Assembly (NCBI RefSeq): GCF_037042905.1
Contig: NC_087252.1
Span: 29,761,994-29,825,993 of the forward strand
DNA: 64,000 bases
Source: Lytechinus pictus
Taxonomy: Eukaryota; Echinodermata; Echinoidea; Temnopleuroida; Toxopneustidae
Reading direction: 5' to 3'
In this document: one piece after another, positions 1 to 10,727 of the stretch
How the letters are laid out: every line of letters starts with the position of its first letter
Numbering within the stretch: position 1 is the first letter of the stretch
Program-made: the position numbers and the translations under genes
Notes under the pieces: generated by a model
The model's database searches: none
What the model was told of the DNA's origin: nothing
What the model saw: the letters and a program-made list of their open reading frames with translations, nothing else

Positions 1-480
1 ATTTGTTTCACATAATGAAAGGATTTGAATAATTAAACTTTTCCCATTTAATAATGCAAATCTTCTTGCTTGGGTTGACAAAAGTCTTCTTTTCTTACTT
101 ATGAAGGAAAATTCAAAGGTAAAAGAAGTTTAAATGAAAAAACAAAATAATTCAAGTAAATAAATAAATTTGTAAATAAAATTTAACAGCATTATTCGAA
201 AATTATGACATAGATAATGAAAAGGTTAAGAGGAAGTCTGTTGATTAGCAAGAAGTCTGATCATCATATTACTCATATTCTGCGATTCTGGCGCAAGCCT
301 CTTTTTGAACCCCCGACAACAACGTCCCGTAATAATAAAACATATTGGTGAAGGTGTAAGGAATATCCATTAAAGATTAAAAAAGATATTATAATTTTTA
401 CTTTCGGATTTGTGACGTCATAAACAAGCAGCTACACCATACATTATTTGATATAAAATGCATGTATTTCCACTTTTAAA

Positions 481-1085
481 GATTGGGGATGACTTACTTT
501 TGCTTTCTTTTAAGAAACGGGTGTGAAATGATTCGTTTATTGCTATACTAAAGGTAGGCCTACAGTAAAAACCATTTTAAATTTGCTGAGAATTTTTTTA
601 CCATTATGTAGGAAAGCTGCTCGCAAATGATGTCACAAATCAAATAATGAAAATTCTAGCAACTTTATTCCTTGATGGATTTTTCCTCAAACCTTCGCCA
701 ATATTTTTCTAATTATTATTTTGTCTGCTATTTTTACAATAAACTTTTGTCAGGGTGAACTTCCCTTTTAAACAACAATTTTTTTTAATGGTTCGGGATG
801 ACTTATTTTTGCTTTCTTTTAAGAAACGGGTGTGAAATGATTTGTTTATTGCTATACTAAAGGTAGGCCTACAGCAAAAACCATTTAAAATTTGCCGAGA
901 ATTCTTTTTACCATTATGTAGGAAAGCTGCTCGCATATGATGTCACAAATCAAATAATGAAAATTCTAGCAACTTTATCCCTTGATGGATTTTTTCCTCA
1001 AACCTTCGCCAATATATTTTTTATTATTATTTTGTCTGCTATTTTTACAATAAACTTTTGTCAGGGTGAACTTCCCCCTTAATAA
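481..1085. repeat. Two-copy tandem repeat, unit about 309 bp
   Basis: Two adjacent direct copies begin near 490 and 799. Both carry the landmarks GCTTTCTTTTAAGAAACGGG, a TAGGCCTACAG motif, a TGATGTCACAAATC block and an AACTTTTGTCAGGGTGAAC end, with few differences. No coding capacity is seen. The first 480 bases of the window hold no gene that I can recognise. Confidence 0.8.
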
Positions 1086-1344
1086 ACAATTGTGATCGTA
1101 GTGCCGTTTCCTACTGTCGCTAGGTAAACAATGACGGGAACAATGCAGGGTCATGGAACATGGTACAACTATTATCATTTTATCAACTTGTCTGATCATT
1201 GTGATCGGTAAACAGCATGACAATATTGGTGTGAAATTGGGATTGCAGTCACAGAACATTAATCTATTCCCCCACACAGTGAAATCTAAAGCGTAGGCCT
1301 ATTACTGGTACAAGTTTACTGGGAGAGTTTTTGTCTTTTCAATC

Positions 1345-1610
1345 ATGGCTGACAGGCAGCAGGTGAAAGTTGCACTTTGGTGCATTCCAAGGTCTAGATC
1401 TACAGTCCTCACCAAGTGCCTTTCAGCTATAGAAGATATGGACATATATTTCGAGCTGTATACCGTCGCGGCACTGGTGGGCGGTTGCTTTGAGACGGCG
1501 ACTGGTCGCAAACTTCCCCTGAAGCTTGAGGGGAATGAAGCCGACTATGAAGAGGCCAAAGACGTTTGGTTCAAGGCAACCAACATGAAGATATATCCAC
1601 GAAGAGTATC
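1345..1610 (+). CDS. Sulfotransferase-like gene, coding exon 1
   Basis: The ATG at 1345 opens MADRQQVKVALW, followed directly by the P-loop motif, so no longer N terminus is needed. The exon is 266 nt and ends in phase 2 before a consensus GTGAGT donor (1611-1616). Reading past the donor hits a TGA at once, which supports the splice site. It encodes residues 1-88 and two bases of Ser89. Confidence 0.85.
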
Positions 1611-4600
1611 GTGAGTATAATCATTATGTACAGTATAATAAACCCCACCCTTTATAAATTATCGGTATTATGGGCAGAGCAGCGCTTGACCCATAATGGT
1701 TCAGCCCTTCCGTTAAATATGTTAAAGAACAAGACGTCCACCCTAACCAAAGTTGGTTTGAATAAAAATGTAAAAATCAAACAAGAATCACACTGTAAAT
1801 TTCATTAAAATCGGATGGAAAATAAGAAAGTTATAACATTTTAAAGTCGTGCCTAATTTCACGTAATAATTATATTAACATCCTGGGACCCGTCTTACAA
1901 AGAGTTAAAATTGATCCAAGTCAATCGTAACTCTATGGAAATCCATCAGTGTTTTTTTCTACAGGAAATTTGCAAAATGTCCTTTGTAAACAAAGAAGAA
2001 CACACCAAATTGACAAGAAATCAATGAATTTATGGATATACATTCGTATGTATATTTGTTTAAAACAAAAATGTATTTTATATATTTACTTTGCTGGCTT
2101 TCCATACATAGTTGCGATTGATCGGATCAATCACAACTCTTAGTAAGACGGGCCCCTGATCCGTATGCAAATGAGGGGACTGATGACAGGCGCGGATCCA
2201 AGGGGGGGGGGGCGAGCCGCCCCCCCCCTCATTTTTTGGCCAAAAAAATGTCCTTTTAACTTGAGAGAAACGCTGAAAAACAGAAAGAAAAGTACGAAGG
2301 AGGTTATCATACCCATGTTTAATTTACGGCCTCATAACGGTCCGGCCCGATCCCCACAGGCCTATTTGCAGTGGCACCGCATTCTGTTAGTTCACAACCA
2401 CAACTGCGCGCATCAAGACATTCTCCGGCCTGCACATGCATGGGTCTCCTGCGCTCCATCAACGGCCGACTAGCTCTGCATAGGAGGATTATCATATGTG
2501 CACAAGTAGACCGTTAAACAATATTAAAAAATTACATGTACTTAAAATGTCCAGTTTTCAGGCCTTATTTTTAACAGATTTCGAGCTCTCATTAATATTA
2601 GATCGATGAATAAGGCAATAGCTCTATGAATAAGGTAACAATTTAATGAATACCTAATAATTAAATTGTCCCTTTTTTCAGAATGGAATATCGATATTGA
2701 CAAATTTCATATCTCGCGCTTAGGAAGGAGATAGGAAATAGTCATTTTCATATGATGACAAAATGTCCTTACAATTTCCCCGGGTGCTTAATTGGTTTAA
2801 ATAATAATTTTAAAAATCGGCTCGCGCTTTGCGCTCGCATCATTTGTGAAGTACGATCCATATCCACTTTGCTTTAATTGACCCTCTTCAGATCACCATC
2901 AATTGTTTTTTTCAGCTCGCGCATTATTGATTTTCATAATAAAAGAAATGTATTTAGAATGCCCAGATTCTAGGTCTAAATCTCAAACACACGGGCACAC
3001 AATAAATACACAGTTTGTTTTTTATTCGCATGAAATGTTTAGTTATATATACCTATCCTGTTTATGATTACAAAAAGTGCTTAAAATGTTTAGGTAAAAC
3101 ATTTTTAGCTCGCGCTTCGCGCTTGCATTATTTGATTATTGAAATACGTATCGTTTTCATGGGTAACTGTAAACAGTCCTTAAGGTCTGTTTTCCATATA
3201 TTAAAAAATATATCAATAATTTCTGCTCGCGATTCGCGCTCGCAGTGATTATTTAGTTACATACACATCTTGTTCAAAATCACAATTGTTGCTCAGAATG
3301 TTCAATTTTCAGGACAAAATACATTAAATTTCCTTTTTTTTTATAGCTCGCGCTTCGCGCTCGTACTATTCAATTAGGGCCTATAGGAGACTATTTATTT
3401 ATGTTTTGTGAGAATAAAGCTAAGAAGTGACTGTTAGGACTACCCCTTCAAAAAACAAATAAAAATCAACTTTGAGCGGCCGATCGGGGAAAATATGGGT
3501 ATTTTTTTTTCGCCCCCCCCCCCTATTGGCGAAAGCTGGATCCGCCCCTGGATGACATCATCCAATTACTATTTCCTTTGTATTTCATTACATGGAATAG
3601 GAAAAATTCAAATTTTCTCCTTTTTGTCATGCACTGTAAAAACGAGTGTGCTGATTTTCTAGTTCAAATTTGAACTAGAAAATCAGCACTCGTAGTATAG
3701 TCACTATATACAGGCACTGTAAGTGCTAAATTAGCACTTCATTTTTTACACTGTGTAAAACAAAACTTTACTCCTCCGTGAACACTGTACTTATCATGTT
3801 TTTAACATTTTGTGGTTCTAACAAAAGGGTCCTTTATGTCAAAACTGTAAAGAATGGAAATATTGTATAATTCAAACCATAAAATACAAAAGAAATAGTA
3901 GGGACATCAGCAACTCTTTCATTTGCATATAACTGAAAAATAAGCGAAACTTTAAAATGTCATAGCTTTCTTATTTTACATCCTATTTTGATGAAATTAT
4001 CAGTATTATGCTTCTTTGATTTTTACTCTTTTTCTTCGAATCATTTTTTTTCTGGGGTTGCGTTAACCTTTGAATAATGCATAAGATGTTAAAATGGCTA
4101 TCTTCATGGGTGATGTGAAATAGGTACTTGCGAGGTTTCACCGAACGGCAGATCGACTTAGATAGTGCAGTTATCTGGTATATTTGTTGTCCTTAATTAA
4201 TCCAACCTCAAAGCATATGAGATGGCAAGAAAAACAGTTTTCCCGAAAATCTAAAATTGGAGAGGCATATTTCTCACATTTCTGTCTCCTAGCGCTTTCG
4301 ATATTAGGCTCGAAAGAAACAGTTAATTCCCCAATTACTACTGATTTATACCATGTATACGGTTTGTATCCACAATAACAATATCTGAATATCCAGCCGT
4401 TCTGCTGTTATAATGCCATCATGCAGTTCCCCATTTATTTGTGACCTTGGATGCCCGGGGGGGGGGGGGGCACTCGACAAAAAAAAGTGGTAGGGGTGTG
4501 CCGCGGGCGAGGCAAAAAACGGGGGCCTTGGAGCGGGCTTATTGTAAAAAGGAGGGTCCTCGGAACGGGCTTCGGAACTATAAATGTTTGTGAAAACGGG

Positions 4601-6909
4601 GGTCCTCGAAACGGATCTCCGTATCTCTGTGAGTGCGTATGCATCCCTATGGAACGGGCAATCGTGCATGACGCAGCTAGCGCGGCCTCCGCCGGGTGCG
4701 CTCTCGCTTAGGCGATGGTCGAAAAGCGCTCTACGGCCGCTTTTCACCAAATTGCTACTCCTTGTAGCAAATCAATGCGACCGGAACGGCGTAACGAAAA
4801 ATATGCGAAGCTTTGGAACGGATTTCTTTCTTCTTTTTTCTCGATAAGAAGGAAATGCTATGCCTTGGAGCGGCTTTCTTTGTTCTTTTTCTCAAAAAGA
4901 CAAAAATATGCTATGCCTTGGAACGGAAATTTGAATGTAAAAATGGGGGTCCCCTCCGCGGCACATACCCACTATGCATTATATACTGAGTGCCCCCCCC
5001 CCCCGGGCTTGGATGGCTGCATATAGATCAATATATCTGCGTCATTAATCTGTTTAAGTGATTGCACAGCAAAGTTAATGATGCTATTATATCCGTAGTT
5101 AAAAACGTTCTTGGCCATTAATATGGGAAGTAGTACATTATATTTAGTATGAGAGCCAGGGTTTCATGGTTTCCGCAAAGTTTACATCGAGTACTCATTT
5201 TCTTATACCCCAACGTTTGAGATAATCAGCTGTAGGGAGGGCATTTATTGCAGCACGTGTTCTGAAGCTAAGCACCTTCTTTGGTCGATTAATACATTAT
5301 GATCGATCTCCACGTAAGATCATCCTGTTCCAATTCAGCTACCTTCCAAAAGTCACCTTGAAATATAAATGGTTCTACCTTTCGTCTCCAAATTTAGTTT
5401 GTTCTTCAAGCAATGATCGTTTGTGTTCAATGTATTCATTCGTTTTGAACCAGTTTTCATCTCGTTGTCTTAAGTAGTATTCTTCACAAACAGCGGCGTT
5501 ACATACATACATTTTCCGGCTCCATTGCTCCATGTAACCGCCCCCCCCCCCTCCAAATCATATTTTCCCCGCCATTTCCACTCTTTCTGGGATTTTCCTT
5601 TTTTTTCTCCTTAAAATAAGCCTGCAAGTGATTTGCCAAGTTTTGGTACGATTATTGAATTTAATCACAAACTTCATTCATTTGATATGGACGTTTCATT
5701 TTACAATAATTTATTATATATTTTATTTATTTATTTGTTTATTTATTTGTTTATTCATTCATTTATTTATTTATTTATTTATTTATTCATTTTCTTTATT
5801 TTATACTGCAGGGTATAGGCCTGTTCAGTTAATGATAACATAAGGAAATATATAGCAGTATGTCTTTATTCAGTAATACTTCAATACATTTTCCATATAT
5901 TTCAAATATACCTATATATACAACAAGAAATAACGTATTGAAATTTAACATAGAGAAAGTATAGCATAATGCAATATAATGAAACATATATGTTATGTTT
6001 ATCGAACACAGATCAGAAAGTAACTTAAATATATATACAATTTATGATAGAGATATATCTTTGGTATACTTTGGATTTGGAAATGCATAAAATGAAAGAA
6101 ACAGAGAGAGAGAGAGTAACAAAAAAAAAAGTTTTGACACAGGTCAGACGTGTTAGTCGGGCATATTTTATCAAACCCGGTGAGATCGAGCATGCATGAA
6201 AAATTGTGTATCGACAGAAACTAATATTTAACAATAATATTAATTTCTTTCATTTTTACTTGCCAGATGCCATGATATTCAAGAGGAAGTCGAAACTACG
6301 AAAAGCAGGTTTGTCTTGATGAAAGAAATGTGCCAGTTTAAGGACTACGCCCAAGATTATCTTCCGCGTGACTTTCGATACGTCTTCGTGACGAGGGAAC
6401 CAACGAGAGCCTACGCGTCTTTTCGGAAGGTTCTGTTGACTACGGGACTATTTGTCCCAGCGGACAAAAAGTTAGGGTTGGATATCATCCGGGACGACCC
6501 GAGTAACACCAGACCGATGTCGTGGTACGAAAGTCAACACCAGCTTTGGAGGTACGTCAAGGACAACCTAGACCCCAACCCAATCATCATCGATGCCTAT
6601 GATCTCGCCTCCAACCCTCAGAAGATCTTGAAAGGCCTCTGTGAGGCGATTGGTTTTCCATACAACGACAGCCTTCTCCAGTGGGCCTCGAGCATTGAGG
6701 ATTTCCCCCAGAACTTTAACACAGCAGGACCAAACCTGTTCGAGGGCGTTGGGTCAGGTTTCTACGAGAGGGCCTTTAAATGTACCCAATTCGAGGCACC
6801 AACTGAATTGGTACCAATACCACGTGATCAGCTCGATGATGACGTCCTTCGTTGCGTTGACTATTCGATGCCATTTTACCGGGAGCTATACACAAATAGA
6901 TTACAATAG
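1345..6909 (+). CDS. P-loop sulfotransferase-like protein (BCAT-like annotation family), two exons
   Basis: Joining 1345-1610 to 6267-6909 gives an uninterrupted 302-residue protein ending in TAG. Near the N terminus (residues 12-26) it has WCIPRSRSTVLTKCL, which matches the 5'-phosphosulfate (PAPS) binding loop of sulfotransferase-fold proteins. Residues 128-140 (VFVTREPTRAYAS) fit the 3'-phosphate binding strand-helix with its Arg and Ser. The C-terminal half contains LDPNPIIIDAYDL and ends near YRELYTNRLQ, which is typical of a family of 300-330 aa in sea urchins, lancelets and other animals. That family is commonly misnamed branched-chain-amino-acid aminotransferase-like, although it has no aminotransferase fold. 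It is probably cytosolic: no signal peptide or membrane segment is seen. The substrate is unknown. The single intron is 4.66 kb and transposon-filled, and its splice phase (2) is consistent on both sides. Confidence 0.85.
1882..2158. mobile_element. MITE with GGGCCCGTCTTAC-type inverted termini
   Basis: The left end (CCTGGGACCCGTCTTACAAA) and right end (TAGTAAGACGGGCCCCTG) are inverted repeats of about 25 bp that continue inward as AGAGTT and GATCAATC. The length is about 277 bp, with no ORF. A relative in opposite orientation sits at 52761-53043; both carry a TTTACAAAGGACATT-type block and an ACACTGATGGAT-type block. The superfamily was not settled. Confidence 0.75.
2187..3550. mobile_element. 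Non-autonomous hAT-like element carrying GAGCGCGAAGCGCGAGC satellite
   Basis: It starts CAGGCGCGGATCCAAGGGG and ends GGCGAAAGCTGGATCCGCCC-CTG, an inverted pair related to the widespread CAGGGGCGGATCC termini. G- and C-runs flank both ends. The interior holds about five spaced copies of the palindromic motif CTCGCGCTTCGCGCTCG (near 2820, 2913, 3107, 3223, 3345). A segment at 2300-2360 matches 22660-22720 in reverse, so this is the same family as 21741-22797. The flanking duplication is imperfect. Confidence 0.7.
3632..3755. mobile_element. Palindromic MITE (CACTGTAAAAA termini)
   Basis: CACTGTAAAAACGAGTG at the left is mirrored by CATTTTTTACACTGTG at the right. The middle is a perfect palindrome around TTCAAATTTGAA (3649-3688). 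It shares this core with the larger MITE at 7497-7666. Confidence 0.75.
4454..5007. mobile_element. hAT-type non-autonomous element with 8-bp target duplication
   Basis: The element begins CCCGGGGGGGGGGGGCACTC and ends with the inverted counterpart GAGTGCCCC...CCCGGG. It is flanked on both sides by CTTGGATG (4446-4453 and 5008-5015), a perfect 8-bp target-site duplication as made by hAT transposases. Inside are short tandem blocks of TGCCTTGGAACGG-type sequence about 60 bp apart. The overlapping short ORFs are by-products of the repeats. Confidence 0.85.
5118..5345 (-). pseudogene. Decayed LINE ORF C terminus (R2/NeSL-like zinc knuckle)
   Basis: On the minus strand the reading SFRTRAAINALPTADYLKRW is followed, after a frame break, by STRCKLCGNHETL. 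The order RTR-x-LPT-x-RW, then C-x2-C-x4-ET, is the C-terminal region of R2-type non-LTR retrotransposon proteins. An in-frame stop and a frameshift show it is dead. Flanking 5040-5117 and 5346-5620 probably belong to the same remnant, but I could not read protein there. Confidence 0.5.
5697..5795. repeat. TTTA/TTTG tetranucleotide microsatellite
   Basis: Imperfect run of TTTA, TTTG and TTCA tetramers in the intron of the sulfotransferase-like gene. The two overlapping F/I/L-rich ORFs here are translations of the repeat. Confidence 0.9.
6267..6909 (+). CDS. Sulfotransferase-like gene, terminal coding exon
   Basis: The exon follows a pyrimidine-rich TTTACTTGCCAG acceptor. Its first base completes Ser89, and the frame then stays open for 213 more codons to the TAG at 6907-6909. 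It encodes most of the sulfotransferase-like fold: RFVLMKEM, the VTREP 3'-phosphate motif, WRYVKDNLDPNPI and the C-terminal helix. Codon use is GC-rich compared with the surrounding AT-rich DNA. Confidence 0.87.
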
Positions 6910-7010
6910 GGCATATCTGCCTTCATGGGAATTTAGAGGCACTTCATAAATTCAAGCTCCCCCCCCCCTTTAATTTCGACAACTTCAAAAATGTTATAAT
7001 ATGCAATGCA

Positions 7011-7016
7011 AATAAA
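7011..7016 (+). promoter_or_regulatory. Candidate polyadenylation signal AATAAA
   Basis: A canonical AATAAA lies about 100 bp downstream of the sulfotransferase-like stop codon and before the first downstream repeat (the SINE at 7164). It is the only such hexamer in that interval on this strand that I noticed. Confidence 0.4.
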
Positions 7017-7163
7017 CGGAGTGCTTTTAAAGAGCACTGGAAAGCACTACAAAATTAATATCACTAATATTTACAGAAAGTTTTGGACATTTTCTGTTTT
7101 CACTTTAATTTGCACCCCCCCCCCCCTCGTATTGAAAACATGGATCGACGCCTCTGGGACCAC

Positions 7164-7434
7164 ACGGGCCGTGTGGTCCAGTGGTTAGAGCATTGGACTC
7201 ATAATCGCAAGGTTGTGAGTTCGAATCCCAACTCTGCCATTGTCTCCACTTTGATAAAAAAAGGCCCGAGAGTGATATCTGTCGTCTATAACGTCAGCCA
7301 CTATGACTGATTAACCTAGACGTAAAATGTTTCCTAGGTAATTGGTTATATACCAGCTTGGTGTTTACCAGCAAAAATGCTGTCCTGCCGAGTTCCTACG
7401 GGAGTTACCATAAACAGAAACAGAAACAGAAAGA
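7164..7434 (+). mobile_element. tRNA-derived SINE with ACAGAA tail
   Basis: The head carries a Pol III A box (TGGTCCAGTGGTTAGAGC) and B box (GGTTGTGAGTTCGAATCCC) with a CAT anticodon-like loop. The acceptor arms do not pair well, so this is a SINE head and not a tRNA gene. A roughly 190-bp unrelated body follows and ends in repeated ACAGAA at 7414-7434. Confidence 0.85.
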
Positions 7435-7496
7435 TCAATATACATATGAGGTATCACAGGCCTAATTCATTTCCCATATCCTCGTGTGTTAAAGTG

Positions 7497-7666
7497 CACT
7501 CTAAAAACTGGGGTGCAAATTTAGCTCTTAAGGAGCGTCTATAGTGACTGCACTTCGGAGTGCTGATTTTCTCGTTCAAATTTGAACTAGAAAAATCAGC
7601 ACTCCGAAGTGCAGTCACTATACACGCTCTTTAAGAGCTAAATTTAGCACTTCGTTTTTTAGAGTG
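7497..7666. mobile_element. Near-perfect palindromic MITE (CACTCTAAAAA termini)
   Basis: CACTCTAAAAA at the left is mirrored by TTTTTTAGAGTG at the right, and almost the whole 170 bp folds back on itself around TTCAAATTTGAA. It is the same family as 3632-3755. No ORF. Confidence 0.82.
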
Positions 7667-8899
7667 TGGTACTTAAACAAAATTCATAAAAAATAAGGAG
7701 GAAATTCGAGGGTTGAATTTTTACTACCTGTGGATAGAACCTAGGATAATGTCTGACATTCCATATCTGACCAAAAAAGGGTACCTCGGCCGGCTCATTT
7801 AAAAAATAAATCAGCATTTATGAAGACTACACCTAACGGGATCAAATTCATCACTTTAAAGAGCAAAATGGCTCTAATTCTTCCGCCAGTAAAAAAAATA
7901 GTTCCAAAGTAGTGATATATCTTTCCAATTTGGAAAAAGGAAGTTCAGTAGGTACCCTCCCTATAATCAGTGTTAGATTGTCAATCATATTTTATTTATT
8001 CATTTTTGTCAAATAGCAATATCAAATTTAAAAATTGAGCTACGGGTTGGCTCGAATGAATATCTTTTGCCTGTCAGTTGTAGTTAGGCCCGTGTGACCA
8101 TGAAGGAAATATTCAACTATATACAGATTTCATCGATGTTGACCTCTTATATTCTATACAAGAGCAACATTTTATGTATGTTTTCTTTGGTATTTGGCGG
8201 CATAGTGAGAACTCGCTCCGCGATAGGCCTATATGTAGGGCTAAAGAACAGAGAAAATATATTGTCAAATGCCCTCCATGACAAAGAATAACCAAGAAGT
8301 CTTTGTCGAAAATTTCTGAATCAAACAGCAGTTTTGTCCTCGACTCTGGACAAACGACATAATTATTTGTATTTTTTCGTCAGCACCAAAACTTATATAG
8401 GAAGAGTCTAATATTCTGGATCAGTAATTTTCGCTAAACACCTCCCAGCTAGATGTTCATTGTCATTTGACGGGCAATTTTAATAAATTGACCGTCTTCT
8501 TGAACACTCTAAACGTCGCGGAGTTAAAACTCGCTATATAACCGTCTGTTCTAGAATTTTTTCTTGAGCAAAATGTCACCCCCCCCCCCGAAAAAAACCA
8601 GCACCCTTCAGTGTACTCTGTACTTAATTTGTTGTCATAGTTTACATGATGCTCTTGTTTGTTTTCAATCTTCGCCACTACTTTCTTAATCTTTCTGGCC
8701 CAATCCTCTCTCTGTACTTTCTACCTATATCTCCTTTTAATTACCCTTTCCCCTTACTCACCTTTTTTCTGTCTGTCTCCCTTTGCCGTCTTTATCCTTC
8801 CCCATTTTTTTCTTTTCTAATACTTTTCATTCATGCATGCACAATGTGCCTCATTGTTGTGGTTAGAATTTGCGTACTTAATATTTATTATGTTCAATA

Positions 8900-9098
8900 C
8901 AATGTATGATTTTATTTACTTTCAACAATTTCTTTCCTTGTATTATAATAAGAAGTACTAGTAATTTTATATAATTTCATGTTTGTATTTGAGTATTATT
9001 CTATTGTTGTAAATTGTACACATGTTTTTATTCAGCCTTTGGCTGCGAGGCATGTTTTTAATAAACCATTATTGAATTGAATTGAATTGAATTGAATC
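8900..9098 (+). mobile_element. LINE 3' end with TTGAA tail
   Basis: The sequence TTCAGCCTTTGGCTGCGAGG, then CATGTTTTTAATAAACCATTA, leads into about five TTGAA pentamers (9072-9096). The same ending, TTCAGCCTTCTGGCTTTGTA then AAATAAACCATGA then TTGAA repeats, occurs at 47317-47400. This marks a shared LINE (CR1/L2-like) 3' terminus. The element may extend left to about 8620, but no coding part is seen. Between 7667 and 8620 I see no gene. Confidence 0.65.
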
Positions 9099-9258
9099 TC
9101 TTCAAGTAGCGTTCTCAAGCCCATGGGGGAGGGGTGGAGGGGGAGCGTGGGGGACAAATTCTTTTTAGCTATCTTGCCAATTTGTAAATCTGTAATTGAA
9201 TACAAATACTAATATTTGACAATTTTCTATTACAACCCAAGACCCTGGGTAAATAAGT

Positions 9259-9345
9259 CAAGTAAAAAATGAATGAATAAATAAATAAACGAATGAATGA
9301 ATGAATGGATGAATAAATGATTGAACAAATAAATAAATTGTTAAG
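9259..9345. repeat. AATG/AATA tetranucleotide repeat
   Basis: Degenerate run of AATG and AATA tetramers. It is low-complexity and has no coding meaning. Confidence 0.85.
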
Positions 9346-9415
9346 CTCATCGTGTTCACATCTGCTCCTCTGCATGTGCGTCGTCTTCATAGCTAAAATT
9401 GAAAGAAGAATATAG

Positions 9416-9545
9416 ATTCTCTCGCCTGCATAGCATAGCAATATAGGCGCCGCTTTTTCGGCGGCGGCGGCGGCGTCGGCGTCGTCAACATTGAAATCTT
9501 AACCAAGGTTAAGATTATGAAATGTCATCATAACTTAGAAAGTAT
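9416..9545. mobile_element. Left part of a satellite-type element interrupted by retroelements
   Basis: It begins TCTCGCCTGCATAGCATAGC and GGCGCCGC followed by a GGC-rich run, then CTTAACCAAGGTTAAGATT. It matches the left end of the complete-looking copy at 60494. It breaks after GAAAGTATA at 9545 and appears to resume at about 14333 with the AGTTCATGAAACTTGGACAT type of sequence, so 9546-14332 is a later insertion. Confidence 0.65.
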
Positions 9546-9771
9546 ATTCAATTCAATTCATTTATTTTCTCTTTCAATCTTTTTACATTTACAATGATAG
9601 TTCAATATACATATTTACAAAATATAACATTTAAATCATTTTTTATAATACAATAATACCATGAAATCGAAAGGGAAGGAGACCAACTAAAAAGCAGAGC
9701 TTGTAGGGTGAAGGCCCCCTTTTATAAGTATATTTTATGAATAAAATACAAGATAAAATAAAGAAATAAAC

Positions 9772-9776
<5 letters not shown>
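9546..9776 (-). mobile_element. LINE 3' untranslated end, minus strand, left of the Penelope insertion
   Basis: TTCAATTCAATTC (an inverted TTGAA tail) opens this segment. The block ACTAAAAAGCAGAGCTTGTAG at about 9688 resembles ACTAAAAAGCATTGCTTGTAG in the fragments at 18543 and 23783. The LINE probably continues on the far side of the Penelope-like element at 14040-14332. Confidence 0.5.

Positions 9777-9846
<70 letters not shown>
9777..9846. repeat. AT dinucleotide microsatellite
   Basis: About 35 AT units directly abut the left end of the Penelope-like element. A second TA run (14007-14038) abuts its right end, so the element appears to have inserted into a TA microsatellite. Confidence 0.95.
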
Positions 9847-9847
<1 letters not shown>

Positions 9848-9848
<1 letters not shown>

Positions 9849-10312
9849 GAGATGAGGCAAGGCCAACTCAACAGATGACGCAGGACACCATTATTTGCTT
9901 TAGCTTTCGTCTTTTAATTGAGACTTCGTCAGAAGCGTCTGAAAAATATAAGGAGATACAACATCCAAGTTTGTTTTGCACATCAATGAATTATCACCAA
10001 GTTGAATATATTCCATAATGACAAATTAATGAATGAACAGATAAATAAAGTAATGAATAATAAATAATTAATTCAATTAAAATAATAATGATATAAATGA
10101 AAAAGACATACCTGTAATTACAGACTATTGTGATAGTTAAGTATGACCGTATCCTATCTCGTTCTTTAGGAAAGTGGCAAAAATTGCAAAAAGAAAACAT
10201 TGGTTGCTAGGTGGTGAAAGCGCAAAGCGCATTGGTAATGCGCATAAAATTTATGTCACAATGAGTATGAATATTCATGATATTAGATATCGTAAGCTGG
10301 AGGATGATGACG
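9848..10312 (-). repeat. Inverted pLTR copy of the Penelope-like element
   Basis: This segment is the reverse complement of about 13485-13955, with very few differences. It runs from ATGAGGCAAGGCCAACTC to GCTGGAGGATGATGACG. It lies immediately left of the direct partial repeat. Confidence 0.9.
9872..9941 (-). ncRNA. Hammerhead-ribozyme-like motif, inverted copy
   Basis: Minus-strand copy of the same CTGACGA, stem II, GAAA arrangement inside the inverted pLTR. Stem III is weak, as in the other copies. Confidence 0.45.
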
Positions 10313-10322
10313 TCTGTAATTA

Positions 10323-10392
10323 CAGACGCTTCTGACGAAGTCTCAATTAAAAGACGAAAGCTAAAGCAAATAATGGTGTCCTGCGTCATCTG
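10323..10392 (+). ncRNA. Hammerhead-ribozyme-like motif, 5' direct copy
   Basis: Same core as at 13856: CTGACGA, GTCT/AGAC stem II, GAAA, flanked by complementary CAGACGC and GCGTC arms. The three copies are identical through the core. A third copy lies inverted at 9872-9941. Confidence 0.5.
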
Positions 10393-10478
10393 TTGAGTTG
10401 GCCTTGCCTCATCTCATTATGTTTAATATTCACAACTCAACAGCGATTGGTAGAAGTAAACTTATCATCACACTATAT
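10323..10478 (+). repeat. Direct partial pLTR copy at the 5' side
   Basis: CAGACGCTTCTGACGAAGTC to ACTTATCATCACACTA repeats 13856-14009 almost base for base in the same orientation. It contains the hammerhead-like core and overlaps the start of the upstream reading frame. Confidence 0.9.
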
Positions 10479-10727
10479 CATCACACTCCTCCGAAAATTG
10501 ACGCGCTGCAACTTCAGTCAGATTTTCGGGCATTCCGCAGACGCATGCTGCTAAAATGCTACTTCAACCAAAAAATTCAGCAGTCTTCTCAAAAGAGTAA
10601 ATCATTATCTGAAACAAGTTTGATTCAAGAGGATGATAACGATTCTGACCAAATGCCACACAACAAAGTCTTGGAAAGATTATCGAAGGGAAAACCTTCC
10701 CAAAAGCACTTGGTCTCCCCGGTTTAA
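10419..10727 (+). pseudogene. Frameshifted N-terminal part of the Penelope-like ORF
   Basis: Frame 3 encodes SDFRAFRRRMLLKCYF, a basic N-terminal region of the kind found in PLE proteins. It stops at 10725 and overlaps the main frame (frame 1). The main frame picks up the PLE-like KSTWSPRFNPPPAL at about 10705. A one- or two-base indel between about 10640 and 10705 best explains the pair. Confidence 0.65.

Noticed and set aside
4346..5026. Overlapping 86-134 aa ORFs on both strands
   Set aside because: They lie wholly inside a non-autonomous hAT-type element with an 8-bp target duplication and show no domain.
7164..7240. Methionine tRNA gene (CAT loop)
   Set aside because: The acceptor arms do not pair and a SINE body with an ACAGAA tail follows directly.
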